The notes: generated by a model not told the origin, from the sequence alone. Positions 18,258 through 27,158 are shown, numbered from the stretch's first letter. The stretch is DNA of 52,043 bases from Gammaproteobacteria bacterium (GCA_010027845.1 RGUL01000009.1:1-52043), one strand, 5' to 3'. Made by a program: numbers and translations.

Positions 18258-18545
18258 TCAACGCGCTCCCACCGCACTATTCGTCAACGACTGCAGCATC
18301 GTTTTGAGATCACTGCCGCGGCTACCGGCGGCGTTGCGCATATTTTTGACGGCCGTATCGGCGACGTCGGGGTCCGTGCCGAGCGCCGCAGTCGTGCCAT
18401 TCCGTCGCGTCGCCTCGAGATCCCACGTTTGCTCGGTGCGCAGCGTGCGCACCGCGTCGCCGTTGGCGAGCTCGCGCACCGGGCCACTCGTCGAACAGGC
18501 GGCGAGCATCATCAACAAAGAAATCAATCCGGCTCGTTCGATCAT
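18258..18545 (-). CDS. small lipoprotein between the Tad secretin gene and tadG
   Basis: 95 residues from ATG 18545. It has a short hydrophobic signal with lipobox LAAC (Cys17). The mature part is about 78 residues, hydrophilic, with no recognised domain; it includes DLEATRRNGTTAALGTDPDVADTAVKN in part. It lies directly after the secretin gene, the place where rcpB or cpaD often sits, so it may be a secretin-assisting lipoprotein, but its length is much shorter than CpaD and no similarity is visible by eye. The longer frame to 18617 overlaps the secretin end and is not preferred. Confidence 0.7.
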   Translation of the reverse strand: MIERAGLISLLMMLAACSTSGPVRELANGDAVRTLRTEQTWDLEATRRNGTTAALGTDPDVADTAVKNMRNAAGSRGSDLKTMLQSLTNSAVGAR

Positions 18546-18555
18546 GACGGCATCC

Positions 18556-20091
18556 TCACGGTTTCGGGTCGGTGTGTTCGGGGTGCGCGGCGGGCTCACT
18601 GCGTTGCAGTTGTCCACGCCAAAAGAAATCGGCGTCGGTCGGGTCGCGATACGCGTCGGTAGGCAATTTCACGCGTTGCGGGTCGATCGGTTTCGCAAGT
18701 CGCGGCGTCACCATGATCACGAGCTCGCTCTGACCTTTTTGCCACTGCTGGCTACGAAACATCGGCCCGAGCACGGGCAACGACGCGAGACCCGGGAATT
18801 TCGAAGCCGAAGAACGCATGTTGTCGGCGATCAAGCCTGCGAGGCCGATCGTCTGACCGTCGGCGAGCTCCACCGTACCGCTCGCGCTGCGTGTCGTGAG
18901 CGAGGGAATTACGAAGGTCGAATTCACTTGCCCCGGTGTCACCAGCACCGAACTCGCCGTCGAGAGCTCGCTGACCGACACATCGATGCGTACGTTGATA
19001 CGTCCGCCACCGAGCACTACCGGCACGACCTTCAATCCGACACCGAAATTCTTGAATTGGATCGCAACGCCGTTACTGCCTTGCGGGACCGGAATCGGAA
19101 ACTCGCCACCGGAGAGAAACGAGGCCTCCTGGCCGGTGAGCGTCGTCAACGTCGGCTCGGCGAGTATCTTCGCCAAACCTTTTTCTTTGGCGGCGTCCAA
19201 CGCGATGTTGAAGGCAAAGTTGCCGCTCAAGAATCCCGCGAAGATTCCCTGATTCTGGATGACGAGATCGTTCGGTCGAAATTCGTCGGCCGCGGGACCC
19301 ACGGGTAGATTATTTTGACTCCCGATCACGGGTTTTCTTAAACCCTCGGTGCCGAACAATGCGTCCGGAAAAGTGGCGCCGCCGTTCACGCCACCGAAAC
19401 TCCAGTTGCCGTTACGACCGAAGGCGTTGAAATTCGGCTCGAGTCGCTTCAACTCGGTGCGCGAGATTTCCGCCACCTTCACCTCCAGCATCACCTGTTG
19501 GGCGCCGGCGATCTCGAGCAGATTGATGATCGAACCGACGCTGCGATCCTCGCGCCTTGATCCGGACTCCTGTTGGAACTGCTCGCCGCGACGCGAGATC
19601 ACCTGCGCGAGATAACCCTCGGCGATGCGGATCGCAGCGTTCATGGCCGTCGCACTCTGCACCGTGCCCGACAACACGATCGATCGCTGCGCCGACCGCA
19701 CTTCGATGGCGTTATCGGGAATCAGCGCATAGAGCTTCGCCTTCAAGCCCTCGAGATCGTGTGTGACCTCGATCTGTCGTGTGGAGCGCAACTTCGAGTC
19801 GCGCTCCCAGATGAGCAAGTTGGTCGCACCGATATCTTTGGCGAGCAGATAGAACTCGGTGGGACTGATGACGACGACGTCCACTAAATCCGGATTCGCC
19901 ACCGACACGCGCGAAGCGGGTACGGGCAAAGTGATCACCCGTGACTGAAACAATGGCAGCCGGATGATTTCGGTCGGAATGTCGAAGCTGCTCGTGCTGT
20001 CGGCGGCATCGACCTGGACGACCGCGATCGACAATACGGCGATCAACAGCAGCGCGGCACGCTGCACGTAACTGCGAAAATTTTCGAACAT
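18556..20091 (-). CDS. cpaC: Tad pilus outer-membrane secretin CpaC/RcpA
   Basis: Secretin channel for the Flp pilus, 511 residues. It has a signal peptide (RAALLLIAVLSIAVVQVDA), an N-terminal pilus-specific domain (LPLFQSRVITLPVPASRVSV), and a BON-like segment (AIEVRSAQRSIVLSGTVQSA). The secretin core runs from about residue 225 to 465, including ILAEPTLTTLTGQEASFLSGGEFPIPV and SGTVELADGQTIGLAGLI, both family signatures, and ends with ELVIMVTPRLAKPI. The start ATG at 20091 has a purine-rich stretch upstream. It lies between cpaB and the small lipoprotein gene. Confidence 0.96.
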   Translation of the reverse strand: MFENFRSYVQRAALLLIAVLSIAVVQVDAADSTSSFDIPTEIIRLPLFQSRVITLPVPASRVSVANPDLVDVVVISPTEFYLLAKDIGATNLLIWERDSKLRSTRQIEVTHDLEGLKAKLYALIPDNAIEVRSAQRSIVLSGTVQSATAMNAAIRIAEGYLAQVISRRGEQFQQESGSRREDRSVGSIINLLEIAGAQQVMLEVKVAEISRTELKRLEPNFNAFGRNGNWSFGGVNGGATFPDALFGTEGLRKPVIGSQNNLPVGPAADEFRPNDLVIQNQGIFAGFLSGNFAFNIALDAAKEKGLAKILAEPTLTTLTGQEASFLSGGEFPIPVPQGSNGVAIQFKNFGVGLKVVPVVLGGGRINVRIDVSVSELSTASSVLVTPGQVNSTFVIPSLTTRSASGTVELADGQTIGLAGLIADNMRSSASKFPGLASLPVLGPMFRSQQWQKGQSELVIMVTPRLAKPIDPQRVKLPTDAYRDPTDADFFWRGQLQRSEPAAHPEHTDPKP

Positions 20092-20118
20092 CAGCGATTC
20101 CTCGGCAAGGTGATGCGG

Positions 20119-20958
20119 TCAGTCGGCGTGTTTCGAGACGGTGGCACCGCGGATCACGGTCACGCCTTCGACGAGCGCCGGTGCGCGATGCACCCGCGGC
20201 GGATCGATTACGGGCAGCGTCGGTGCAGCGATCGACACCGGCGGTAAGTTCGCGAGTTGCATACCGGCGACCGGTAAGGTGTTCGGGTCGCCGCTGCCTT
20301 TTTCGTGCGGATTCCGCAGCGTTAGTTGCAACGAGCCGACTTGGCGCGCCCGTGCGATCGCCAACGCGCCATCGGGCGTGACTTCCAACGTCACTGCGCG
20401 CACGACGACCGGACTGTTTTTATCGGCGCTCGCTTGTTGATCGACGGCGAGCACACGCACGTCGGTCAAAATCGTTTCGGCGAACGGCTGCCGGTTCTGT
20501 TCGCGAGCAGCCACCACGTCGACACGATTGCCCGGTAACAAGAAGCCGGCGACCCCGACCACGTCGTCGACCCTCACCGTGACCGCGCGCATGTTGGGCG
20601 CGACGACCGCAGCGAGCGTACTACCCGCACCGCGCTCGACGAAACGTCGTTCGGTGAGAATTTCGCCCGCGAAGACGTCGGCACGCGCGACTTTGCCGAC
20701 GAGATCGTTCGCTTTCGAGTACGCACCGCGTGGTGCCGTGCCGTCGAGCATATCGACCGTCGTCAAATGTCGACTTTCGACCATCGTGCCGAAAGGAATG
20801 TCGGTCGCCGCGGTGACGACCCGCGTCGTGCGTTGTCGCGAAGCTTCGACGGCAGCCGTGCGCTCGCTCATCCACCGATTGGCGACGAATGCAGCCGTGC
20901 CAGCCAATAACAACGAAAGTCCGATTAGCAGCACACTGCTGCGAGTTCTAAAATTCAT
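20119..20958 (-). CDS. cpaB: Tad pilus assembly protein CpaB/RcpC
   Basis: Periplasmic protein of 279 residues anchored by one N-terminal helix (VLLIGLSLLLAGTAAFVA). A SAF-type domain follows (VTAATDIPFGTMVESRHLTT and GKVARADVFAGEILTERRF), then the RcpC core (AVTVRVDDVVGVAGFLLPGNRVDVVAA). RcpC is thought to modify or gate the secretin RcpA, which is encoded next. The spacing to cpaC is 27 bases and to cpaA 33 bases, the only loose junctions of the Tad operon. Function is inferred from family and position. Confidence 0.94.
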   Translation of the reverse strand: MNFRTRSSVLLIGLSLLLAGTAAFVANRWMSERTAAVEASRQRTTRVVTAATDIPFGTMVESRHLTTVDMLDGTAPRGAYSKANDLVGKVARADVFAGEILTERRFVERGAGSTLAAVVAPNMRAVTVRVDDVVGVAGFLLPGNRVDVVAAREQNRQPFAETILTDVRVLAVDQQASADKNSPVVVRAVTLEVTPDGALAIARARQVGSLQLTLRNPHEKGSGDPNTLPVAGMQLANLPPVSIAAPTLPVIDPPRVHRAPALVEGVTVIRGATVSKHAD

Positions 20959-20991
20959 GTCGTCGTTCCTCGTGGCATGGCGCCGAGTTGC

Positions 20992-21423
20992 TCACTGCCA
21001 CCACAGCGCGCCGAACGTGCCGAGCGCGATCGCCGGTGCATAGGCGATTGCGGTGTCGGGGCGTCGCATCAAAAGATGAAATCCGGCGACCAGTGCGCCG
21101 ACTACGAGAGCGGTGCCGGTCGCAGCCAGTACAAGCGGGACGGTGAGCCAAGTGCCGGTCGCCGTCATGAGCTTCACGTCGCCACCCGCCATACCCTTGG
21201 TCAAATACAGCGGTAGCAGACAAAGAAATCCGAGTGCGGCCGCCGAAACGCCCGTGGCGAGCCCTTGCCAGCCGCCCGTTACGACTTGCGTCGTAAGGCC
21301 GGCGATCGCGATCGACAACACGAGTCGGTTGCGGATCGTACGAGTGCGCAGATCGTGGATCGCCGCGACGAGTAGCGCCGGGGCGAGCACCAGTAACTGC
21401 GCGTTACCGAGCAAAGAATGCAT
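20992..21423 (-). CDS. cpaA: Flp prepilin peptidase CpaA/TadV
   Basis: Inner-membrane aspartyl peptidase that processes the Flp pilin and pseudopilins, 143 residues with about five helices. The two catalytic aspartates are visible: Asp24 in AAIHDLRTRTIRN and Asp82 in the motif GMAGGDVKLM. There is no N-terminal methylase domain, as expected for the short TadV class. It follows the pilin gene with a 32-base gap. Both pseudopilins, and the pilin with its Gly / Glu+5 site, are likely substrates. Confidence 0.94.
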   Translation of the reverse strand: MHSLLGNAQLLVLAPALLVAAIHDLRTRTIRNRLVLSIAIAGLTTQVVTGGWQGLATGVSAAALGFLCLLPLYLTKGMAGGDVKLMTATGTWLTVPLVLAATGTALVVGALVAGFHLLMRRPDTAIAYAPAIALGTFGALWWQ

Positions 21424-21455
21424 GGGGCGTTTCGACGAACTGCGAGCGGCGTCGA

Positions 21456-21620
21456 TCAGCCGAGCGCAGTGACCAGGCCTTGGATGCGAGCCAACGCGGC
21501 ATTGCCGAGATTGGTGAACGCCACCGCGAGACCCGCGACCACGAGACCGCCGGCGATTGCATATTCGACAGCCGTTAGACCGCGCTCGTCACGCAGAAAC
21601 TTACTTAGGAAATTCTTCAT
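21456..21620 (-). CDS. flp: Flp-type major pilin
   Basis: 54-residue type IVb pilin precursor. A 14-residue basic leader (MKNFLSKFLRDERG) is followed by LTAVEYAIAGGL, which gives cleavage after Gly14 with Glu at +5 and Tyr at +6, the Flp hallmark. A hydrophobic helix makes up the mature N-terminal half. The start ATG at 21620 has GGAG eight bases upstream. It is the first gene of the locus, about 105 bases after the hairpin that follows mnmE, so its promoter must lie in 21621-21724. A longer frame from 21650 (MVQLKDGE) is not conserved-looking. Confidence 0.95.
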   Translation of the reverse strand: MKNFLSKFLRDERGLTAVEYAIAGGLVVAGLAVAFTNLGNAALARIQGLVTALG

Positions 21621-21724
21621 CGCTAGTTCTCCGTCTTTGAGTTGAACCATTTCGACACGTCGCCCGGAAGCGACGCGGAAAACTTAAGTCCGGATTCGAC
21701 GGAGATCGGCGCGCCGACACACAC

Positions 21725-21756
21725 GCCGTGGTCGGCATTTACCGACAGATCACGGC
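21725..21756 (-). terminator. hairpin immediately after mnmE
   Basis: Read on the minus strand, GCCGTG pairs with CACGGC, and inside it GTCGG pairs with CCGAC around a TAAATG loop, with four unpaired bases on one side. It begins 2 bases after the mnmE stop and separates mnmE from the Tad operon. The T-rich tail of a classical intrinsic terminator is absent, so it may only weaken read-through or protect the 3' end. Confidence 0.5.
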
Positions 21757-21757
21757 G

Positions 21758-23107
21758 TCATTTGCCGATGCAGAAACTCGAGAAGATGCGGCCGAGCAGA
21801 TCGTCAGCACTGAATTCACCGGTGATTTCACCGATTGCGCGATGTGCGCATTGCAGATCTTCGGCGACGAGTTCGCCGGCGCGCGTGTCGACGAGATTGC
21901 GATACGCGTGTTCGACGTGCGTGCGTGCCACACGTAGCGCGTCGAGATGCCGGGCTCGCGCCGAGATAGCGTCAGTTCCCGGTGTCGCGAATTGCATGCA
22001 TTCTTTGAGGTGCGAGCGCAGTGCAGCGAGCCCCACGCCGGTGGTTGCGGAGATTCGCAGCGCGTCGCGCGCCGGTGGCGCATCGCTCGCCGCAAGATCC
22101 GCTTTGTTGAACAGTAACGTCACCGGCACGTCGGCGGGCAGGCGCGCGCGTTCCCCCTCAAAGGCGAGCCCGCGCGGATCAGCGGCGGTGTCGATCACGA
22201 ATAACACTCGATCGGCGCGCGCCATTTCGAGCCTAGCGCGTCGCATGCCCTCTGCTTCGACGACGTCCGCGGTCTCGTCGCGCAAGCCAGCGGTGTCGAG
22301 GACGTGCAAGGGCATGCCGTCGATGTCGATGCGCTCACGCAAAATATCGCGCGTCGTACCAGCGATCGGCGTGACGATCGCAGCATCGTGACCAGCGAGT
22401 GCATTCAACAAACTCGATTTCCCGGCGTTCGGTCGACCAGCGATGACGACCGTCATACCGTCGCGCAACACCCGCCCTTGCATCGCCGCGGCTTCAATGG
22501 CGTCGAAATGCGCCCGTACGTTCGTCATACGCGTTCGTAAGTCGCGGTCGGCGAGAAAGTCGATTTCTTCTTCGGGGAAATCGAGCGCAGCTTCCACCCA
22601 CACGCGTAGTTCGACGAGCGCGGCATCGAGCTCGTGCACGCGCCGCGAAAACTCGCCCTGCAGCGAACGCACTGCGGCACGCGCCGCCGCACGCGACCCT
22701 GCGTCGATCAAATCGGCCACCGCTTCGGCTTGAGCGAGATCGAGTTTGTCGTTCAAGTACGCGCGCTGGGTGAATTCGCCGGGTGCGGCGTGGCGCGTGC
22801 CGAGTTCGACGACCCGCGCGAGCAACATTTCGAGCACCACCGGCCCGCCGTGGCCTTGCAGCTCCAGCACGTCCTGACCGGTGAACGAGTGCGGCGCGGG
22901 GAACCAGAGCGCGAGTCCCTCGTCGATCACCTCACCCGCGGCGTCGAGAAACTTGGCGTAGGTCGCCACGCGCGGCACCGGGCGCCGCCCGAGCAGCGCT
23001 TCGGCGACGATGCCTGCGTCGGGCCCGGAAACCCGCACGATGCCGATGCCGCCCCGCCCGGCAGCGGTCGCGATCGCGGCGATGGTGTCGGTGTCGGACG
23101 ACTTCAT
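21758..23107 (-). CDS. mnmE: tRNA modification GTPase MnmE (TrmE)
   Basis: GTPase partner of MnmG in wobble-uridine modification, 449 residues. The N-terminal tetrahydrofolate-binding domain begins [22 protein letters not shown]. The G domain is inserted in the helical domain: G1 GRPNAGKS at 224-231, G2 TTRD at 251-254, G3 DTAG at 271-274, and G4 NKAD. The C terminus is the invariant FCIGK with catalytic Cys446. It is the last gene of the rpmH-rnpA-yidD-yidC-mnmE series and is followed by a hairpin and then the Tad operon. All features are canonical. Confidence 0.98.
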   Translation of the reverse strand: MKSSDTDTIAAIATAAGRGGIGIVRVSGPDAGIVAEALLGRRPVPRVATYAKFLDAAGEVIDEGLALWFPAPHSFTGQDVLELQGHGGPVVLEMLLARVVELGTRHAAPGEFTQRAYLNDKLDLAQAEAVADLIDAGSRAAARAAVRSLQGEFSRRVHELDAALVELRVWVEAALDFPEEEIDFLADRDLRTRMTNVRAHFDAIEAAAMQGRVLRDGMTVVIAGRPNAGKSSLLNALAGHDAAIVTPIAGTTRDILRERIDIDGMPLHVLDTAGLRDETADVVEAEGMRRARLEMARADRVLFVIDTAADPRGLAFEGERARLPADVPVTLLFNKADLAASDAPPARDALRISATTGVGLAALRSHLKECMQFATPGTDAISARARHLDALRVARTHVEHAYRNLVDTRAGELVAEDLQCAHRAIGEITGEFSADDLLGRIFSSFCIGK

Positions 23108-23173
23108 GGTGCGAAGCCTACCCCGACGCTTCGATATGGGTATACGGCTGCCGACGCGGCCCGTGCGTTCGCG

Positions 23174-24901
23174 CTACCCCGCGTGTGCTTTCTTCGCGTC
23201 GGCCTCGATGCGACGGTTGATGTTCCACTGCTGCGCGATCGACAACAGCGTATTCGTGACCCAATAGAGCACGAGTCCCGCCGGGAAGAACGCGAACGTC
23301 GCGCTCATGAAGATCGGCATGATCATGAACACCTTCGCCTGAATCGGATCGGGCGGCGTCGGGTTCAACTTATATTGCACGAACATCGCACCGGCCATCA
23401 GCACCGGCAACACGAAAAACGGATCTTTGGAGGATAGATCCTGGATCCAGAACATGAACGGCGCTTGGCGCATTTCGACGCTCTCGAGCAGCACCCAATA
23501 AAATGCGAAGAACACCGGCATCTGAATCAGGATCGGCAAACAGCCGGCGAGCGGATTCACCTTCTCGCGCTTGTAAAGATCCATCATCGCGCGCCCGAGC
23601 TTCTCGCGATCGTCTTTATACGTCTCTTGCAAATTTTTGATGCGCGGACCGAGCACGCGCATCTTCGCCATCGACTTGCCCGACGATTCCGATAACGGAT
23701 AGAAAACGAGCTTCAACAACGCGGTGATCAGGATGATCGCCCAGCCCCAATTGCCGACCATTTTGTGTGCTTGTTCGAGCAGCCAGAACAGAGGTTCGGC
23801 GAGCAGCGTGAGCCGGCCGTAATCGGCGACGAGATCGAGTCGCGGCCCGGTGGTTTTGAGTTGTGCCTGCAACTTCGGGCCGACGTACAGCGTTTCGGCG
23901 AACTTGGCGCTGCCCTGCGGGGCGGCGGTGAGCGCGGGGCCCGCGACCGCGAGCAAATACTGATCGCCCTCGGTCTTTAAAGAATATCGATAAGCGCGGC
24001 CTTTTTCCGGGACCACCGCGGTGACGAAGTGGTGCTGCATGCCGGCGATCCAGCCGTCGGTGACTTCGCGCGGCAACTCGGCGTCGGCGACTTTACTGCG
24101 ATCGATTTTGAAATATTTGACGCCGTTGTAGTACGCCGGGCCTTTGAAGGCGTACGACTCGACCGAGAACATCGAACGCTCGACCGGTTTGTCGTCGCGC
24201 AAGATCTGCGCGTAGGAGGATGCAATCCACGGTGTCGAACCGCGATTGTCGACCGCGTATTCGAGCTCGATGCGGTATTGCCCGCGGCGCAAGACGAACG
24301 TTTTGGTGACTGTCACACCGCTCGTCGCATCGGTCCACGTCAACGGCAGGCGCACCTCGGCCGCGCCGTCCGCGAGTCGATATTCGGTCGCATCCGCTCG
24401 ATACCGTGCGAGATGCGTCGGCGCCGCCGCGCCCGGTGCGCCCGCCAAACCGGTTTGCAGGTAATAAAAAGTGTTCGCCGCACGATTGAACAACTCGACC
24501 GGTTGCCGTTCACCCTTGACGAGCGGATAGCTGGTCAATTGCGCGCCGACCACCGCCCCGCCCTGCTCGCTAACCTCTAGCGTCAACACGTCGGTGATCA
24601 CGCGCACGATACGCGCCGGCTCCGTGCTCGCTGTGCTCGCCGTGTTTTCCGCCGGCGTCGCGAGCGGTGTGTCGGTGGTTGCGGCGGGCTTCGCCGCAGG
24701 CGGTGGCGTCGCGGTCACCGGCGCTGCCGCACCCGGAATCTCGGTGGCCAACGCGGAGTTGGCAGCGGTCTTGGGCGTCGCGGTCGCGCTTTGCGGCACC
24801 GGCTCGAGCGGCGCGTAATCGCGTTGCCAAGCTTCGTAGTTGAGCCACAGCGCGAGCACCAGGCCGAGCCAAAGAAACATGCGGGCGTTGGTCGAATTCA
24901 C
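23174..24901 (-). CDS. yidC: membrane protein insertase YidC
   Basis: Inner-membrane insertase working alone or with SecYEG, 575 residues. Helix 1 (MFLWLGLVLALWLNYEAW) is followed by a low-complexity Ala/Thr/Pro linker at about residues 38-96, then the large periplasmic P1 domain of Gram-negative YidC. The conserved five-helix core contains NWGWAIILITALLKLVFYPL, the cytoplasmic hairpin, and LPILIQMPVFFAFYWVLL, ending with LYWVTNTLLSIAQQW and NRRIEA. The start is GTG 24901 (VNSTNARMF), 22 bases after the yidD stop, with AGG shortly upstream. The longer frame to 25039 runs back through yidD. Confidence 0.97.
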   Translation of the reverse strand: MNSTNARMFLWLGLVLALWLNYEAWQRDYAPLEPVPQSATATPKTAANSALATEIPGAAAPVTATPPPAAKPAATTDTPLATPAENTASTASTEPARIVRVITDVLTLEVSEQGGAVVGAQLTSYPLVKGERQPVELFNRAANTFYYLQTGLAGAPGAAAPTHLARYRADATEYRLADGAAEVRLPLTWTDATSGVTVTKTFVLRRGQYRIELEYAVDNRGSTPWIASSYAQILRDDKPVERSMFSVESYAFKGPAYYNGVKYFKIDRSKVADAELPREVTDGWIAGMQHHFVTAVVPEKGRAYRYSLKTEGDQYLLAVAGPALTAAPQGSAKFAETLYVGPKLQAQLKTTGPRLDLVADYGRLTLLAEPLFWLLEQAHKMVGNWGWAIILITALLKLVFYPLSESSGKSMAKMRVLGPRIKNLQETYKDDREKLGRAMMDLYKREKVNPLAGCLPILIQMPVFFAFYWVLLESVEMRQAPFMFWIQDLSSKDPFFVLPVLMAGAMFVQYKLNPTPPDPIQAKVFMIMPIFMSATFAFFPAGLVLYWVTNTLLSIAQQWNINRRIEADAKKAHAG

Positions 24902-24923
24902 GGGCAACCTGCGATGAAGATCT

Positions 24924-25142
24924 TCAAAAATTTCGCGGCGGTACGGGGTCGTAACCGCCGGGATTGAAAGGATGGCAACGTGCCAGTCGTTTGATCGCGA
25001 GCCACACGCCGCGCAGCGTGCCGTGCGCATCGAGCGCATCGAGCGCGTACTGTGAGCAGCTCGGATGAAAGCGACAGCGCGGACCGAGCCACGGGCTGAC
25101 GACGACTTGATAGGCGCGAATCATCGCGCGCAACGGCGACAT
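24924..25142 (-). CDS. yidD: membrane protein insertion efficiency factor YidD
   Basis: Small amphipathic, membrane-associated helper of YidC-dependent insertion, 72 residues. The family hallmark [16 protein letters not shown] with its cysteines is intact, and [17 protein letters not shown] closes the protein. ATG 25142 starts 3 bases after the rnpA stop, so the two are probably coupled. It sits between rnpA and yidC, the normal place for this gene. Confidence 0.97.
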   Translation of the reverse strand: MSPLRAMIRAYQVVVSPWLGPRCRFHPSCSQYALDALDAHGTLRGVWLAIKRLARCHPFNPGGYDPVPPRNF

Positions 25143-25145
25143 GAC

Positions 25146-25505
25146 TTAACGGACCACCTTGGCAAACAGCGCGGCGAGGCTCGCACGGATACGGGCCGAT
25201 TCGGCGCCGCGCACACCTGCCCGCGCACCGATCACGAAGTCGGCGGCCGGCAGCCCGTGCTGGGCCAAGCGGAACGCATCGCGAATTATGCGACGAAGAC
25301 GGTTACGAGCGACGGCATTTCCGACGGTACGGGCGGCGATCGCGAGCCCGAGCCGCGGGCCACCATGAGTGTTCGAACGTACGGTCATGCTGAGCAGCGC
25401 GTCGCCGTAACGGCGACCTTGCTGATAGGTCGTATCGAAATCGACCTTGCGCCGCAGACGCCGCTCGGCGGAAAACCGCAGCGGCGGACGGGCGTCGGCG
25501 ATCAG
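25146..25505 (-). CDS. rnpA: ribonuclease P protein component, non-ATG start
   Basis: Protein subunit of RNase P that matures tRNA 5' ends. Conserved blocks are clear: [23 protein letters not shown] at the N terminus, then [21 protein letters not shown] with the RNR motif. No ATG, GTG or TTG occurs in frame between the rpmH coding region and the first conserved residues. The coordinates given use CTG 25505, which overlaps the rpmH stop (CTGA) and yields 119 residues, the usual family length. The nearest ordinary start codon is TTG 25652, upstream of rpmH. Using it would give a 168-residue protein whose 5' part overlaps the whole rpmH gene in another frame. The start is therefore unresolved. 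Confidence 0.88.
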   Translation of the reverse strand: MIADARPPLRFSAERRLRRKVDFDTTYQQGRRYGDALLSMTVRSNTHGGPRLGLAIAARTVGNAVARNRLRRIIRDAFRLAQHGLPAADFVIGARAGVRGAESARIRASLAALFAKVVR

Positions 25506-25636
25506 GGGATCAGCTTCTTGCGGCCCTTGGCGCGACGGCGGGCGAGAATTTTGCGGCCGTTCGCGGTCGCCATGCGGGCGCGGAAGCCATGCGTCCGGGC
25601 GCGGCGAACCTTGCTGGGCTGATAGGTGCGTTTCAT
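25502..25636 (-). CDS. rpmH: 50S ribosomal protein L34
   Basis: 44-residue, very basic ribosomal protein with the full L34 pattern: [22 protein letters not shown] and [19 protein letters not shown] 25636 is supported by the conserved start. It is the first gene of the leftward rpmH-rnpA-yidD-yidC-mnmE series and has a strong promoter about 40-75 bases upstream. Its stop overlaps the candidate rnpA start. Confidence 0.99.
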   Translation of the reverse strand: MKRTYQPSKVRRARTHGFRARMATANGRKILARRRAKGRKKLIP

Positions 25637-25682
25637 GATGTTTCCGCCCCAAGTGGTGGAATCGTCGAAAAAAAGGTCGCAG

Positions 25683-25711
25683 AGGGTAAGCAGAGCAGCC
25701 GTGGGTGTCAA
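25683..25711 (-). promoter_or_regulatory. sigma-70 promoter for rpmH-rnpA
   Basis: On the minus strand TTGACA (25711-25706) is followed after exactly 17 bases by TACCCT (25688-25683). The -35 box is a perfect match and the -10 box has the conserved first TA and final T. Transcription would begin near 25676, about 40 bases before the rpmH ATG. It lies in the 143-base gap between the divergent rpmH and dnaA genes. Confidence 0.8.
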
Positions 25712-25779
25712 TATCCGCGCGAGCGTATAGACTTCCGCCCTTCCCGTTTTCGTCACCTGATTTTACGAGGCAAGAGCGC

Positions 25780-27114
25780 GTGGACACGTCGCTTTGGACC
25801 CGCTGCGCGCAAATGCTCGAGGCCGACCTGCCCGAGACGCAGTACAACACCTGGGTACGGCCGCTGCAGGCGGTCGCCGGTGAGGGTGCGCTTAAGCTAC
25901 TGGCGCCCAACCGCTTCGTCGTCGACTGGATCAACACCAACCTGCTGCCGCGGATCGCCGACTGGGTGCGCAGCGAAGTGCAAGGCGATGCACCCATCAT
26001 CACCGTCGAAGTCGGCGCCCTGCCCGACGAGGCGCCAGCCCCGACCACGCCCACCCTGGCGCGCAGCGACGAGCGCAGCAAGGGCATCGTCATCGGCGGC
26101 CGACTCAACCGCGATTACGTGTTCGAGACGTTCGTCGTCGGCAAGAGCAATCAGCTCGCCAAAGCCGCCGCGCAACAAGTCGGTGAAAACCCGGGCAACG
26201 CGTATAACCCGCTCTTCATCTACGGTGGCGTCGGACTCGGCAAAACCCATTTGATGCACGCGGTCGGTCACGCGATCCTCGCGAAAAACCCCGAAGCGCG
26301 CATCGCGTATGTACACAGCGAGCGCTTCGTCAGCGACATGGTCAAAGCGCTGCAACACAATCAAATGAACGAATTCAAAACGGCGTATCGATCACTCGAT
26401 GCACTGTTGATCGACGATATTCAATTCTTCGCCGGTAAGGAGCGCTCGCAGGAAGAATTTTTCCACACCTTCAATGCGCTGCTCGAAGGGCAAAAACAGG
26501 TGATTTTGACCTGCGATCGGTATCCGAAAGAGGTCGATGGTCTCGAAGAACGTTTGAAATCCCGCTTCGGTTGGGGTTTGCCGGTGGCGATCGAACCACC
26601 CGAACTCGAGACCTGCGCAGCGATCCTCATCAGTAAAGCTGAAGCGGCGGGCGCTCGTTTGAGCGACGAGGTCGCCTTCTTCATCGCTAAACGCATTCGC
26701 TCGAACGTGCGCGAACTCGAAGGTGCGTTGCGACGCGTGATCGCGAACGCACGCTTCACTGGTCAAGCGATCACGATCGATTTTGCCAAAGACGCCTTGA
26801 AGGACTTGCTCGCCTTACAGGCACGCTTGGTCACGATTGAAAACATTCAGAAGACGGTGGCCGATTACTACAACGTTCGGGTTGGCGATCTGCTTTCCGA
26901 GCGTCGTAGTCGCTCAGTGGCTCGTCCGCGACAGATCGCGATGGCGCTCGCGAAAGAGTTGACCAGCCACAGCCTGCCCGAGATCGGCGAAGCCTTCGGC
27001 GGCCGCGATCACACGACGGTGTTGCACGCCTGTCGTCGCGTTCGCGCGCTACGTGACGAAGAGCAACGGGTCGGCGAGGACTGGACTCACCTGTTGAGAA
27101 CTCTGACAGGTTGA
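25780..27114 (+). CDS. dnaA: chromosomal replication initiator DnaA
   Basis: AAA+ initiator that binds DnaA boxes and opens oriC, 444 residues. Domain I ([25 protein letters not shown] in part) is followed by a short linker (about residues 82-105). The ATPase domain has Walker A GGVGLGKT at 149-156 and Walker B LLIDDIQF at 209-216. The C-terminal DNA-binding domain carries the signature GGRDHTT at about 407-413. The start is GTG 25780, preceded by GAGG with a 9-base spacer. An upstream in-frame extension to 25705 is not conserved. It is divergent from rpmH and followed by a 199-base gap with DnaA-box-like sequences. Confidence 0.98.
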   Translation: MDTSLWTRCAQMLEADLPETQYNTWVRPLQAVAGEGALKLLAPNRFVVDWINTNLLPRIADWVRSEVQGDAPIITVEVGALPDEAPAPTTPTLARSDERSKGIVIGGRLNRDYVFETFVVGKSNQLAKAAAQQVGENPGNAYNPLFIYGGVGLGKTHLMHAVGHAILAKNPEARIAYVHSERFVSDMVKALQHNQMNEFKTAYRSLDALLIDDIQFFAGKERSQEEFFHTFNALLEGQKQVILTCDRYPKEVDGLEERLKSRFGWGLPVAIEPPELETCAAILISKAEAAGARLSDEVAFFIAKRIRSNVRELEGALRRVIANARFTGQAITIDFAKDALKDLLALQARLVTIENIQKTVADYYNVRVGDLLSERRSRSVARPRQIAMALAKELTSHSLPEIGEAFGGRDHTTVLHACRRVRALRDEEQRVGEDWTHLLRTLTG

Positions 27115-27123
27115 TGTGGATGA
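27115..27123 (-). promoter_or_regulatory. DnaA box, one mismatch
   Basis: TGTGGATGA is the complement of TCATCCACA, one base from the strong box TTATCCACA. It begins directly after the dnaA stop codon. Confidence 0.55.
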
Positions 27124-27149
27124 ATTGTGGGTACGAAAGTGCCCGCTTT

Positions 27150-27158
27150 TTATGCACA
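27150..27158 (+). promoter_or_regulatory. DnaA box, exact match to TTATNCACA
   Basis: TTATGCACA fits the consensus TTATNCACA at every position. It is the best box in the dnaA-dnaN gap. Confidence 0.65.
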
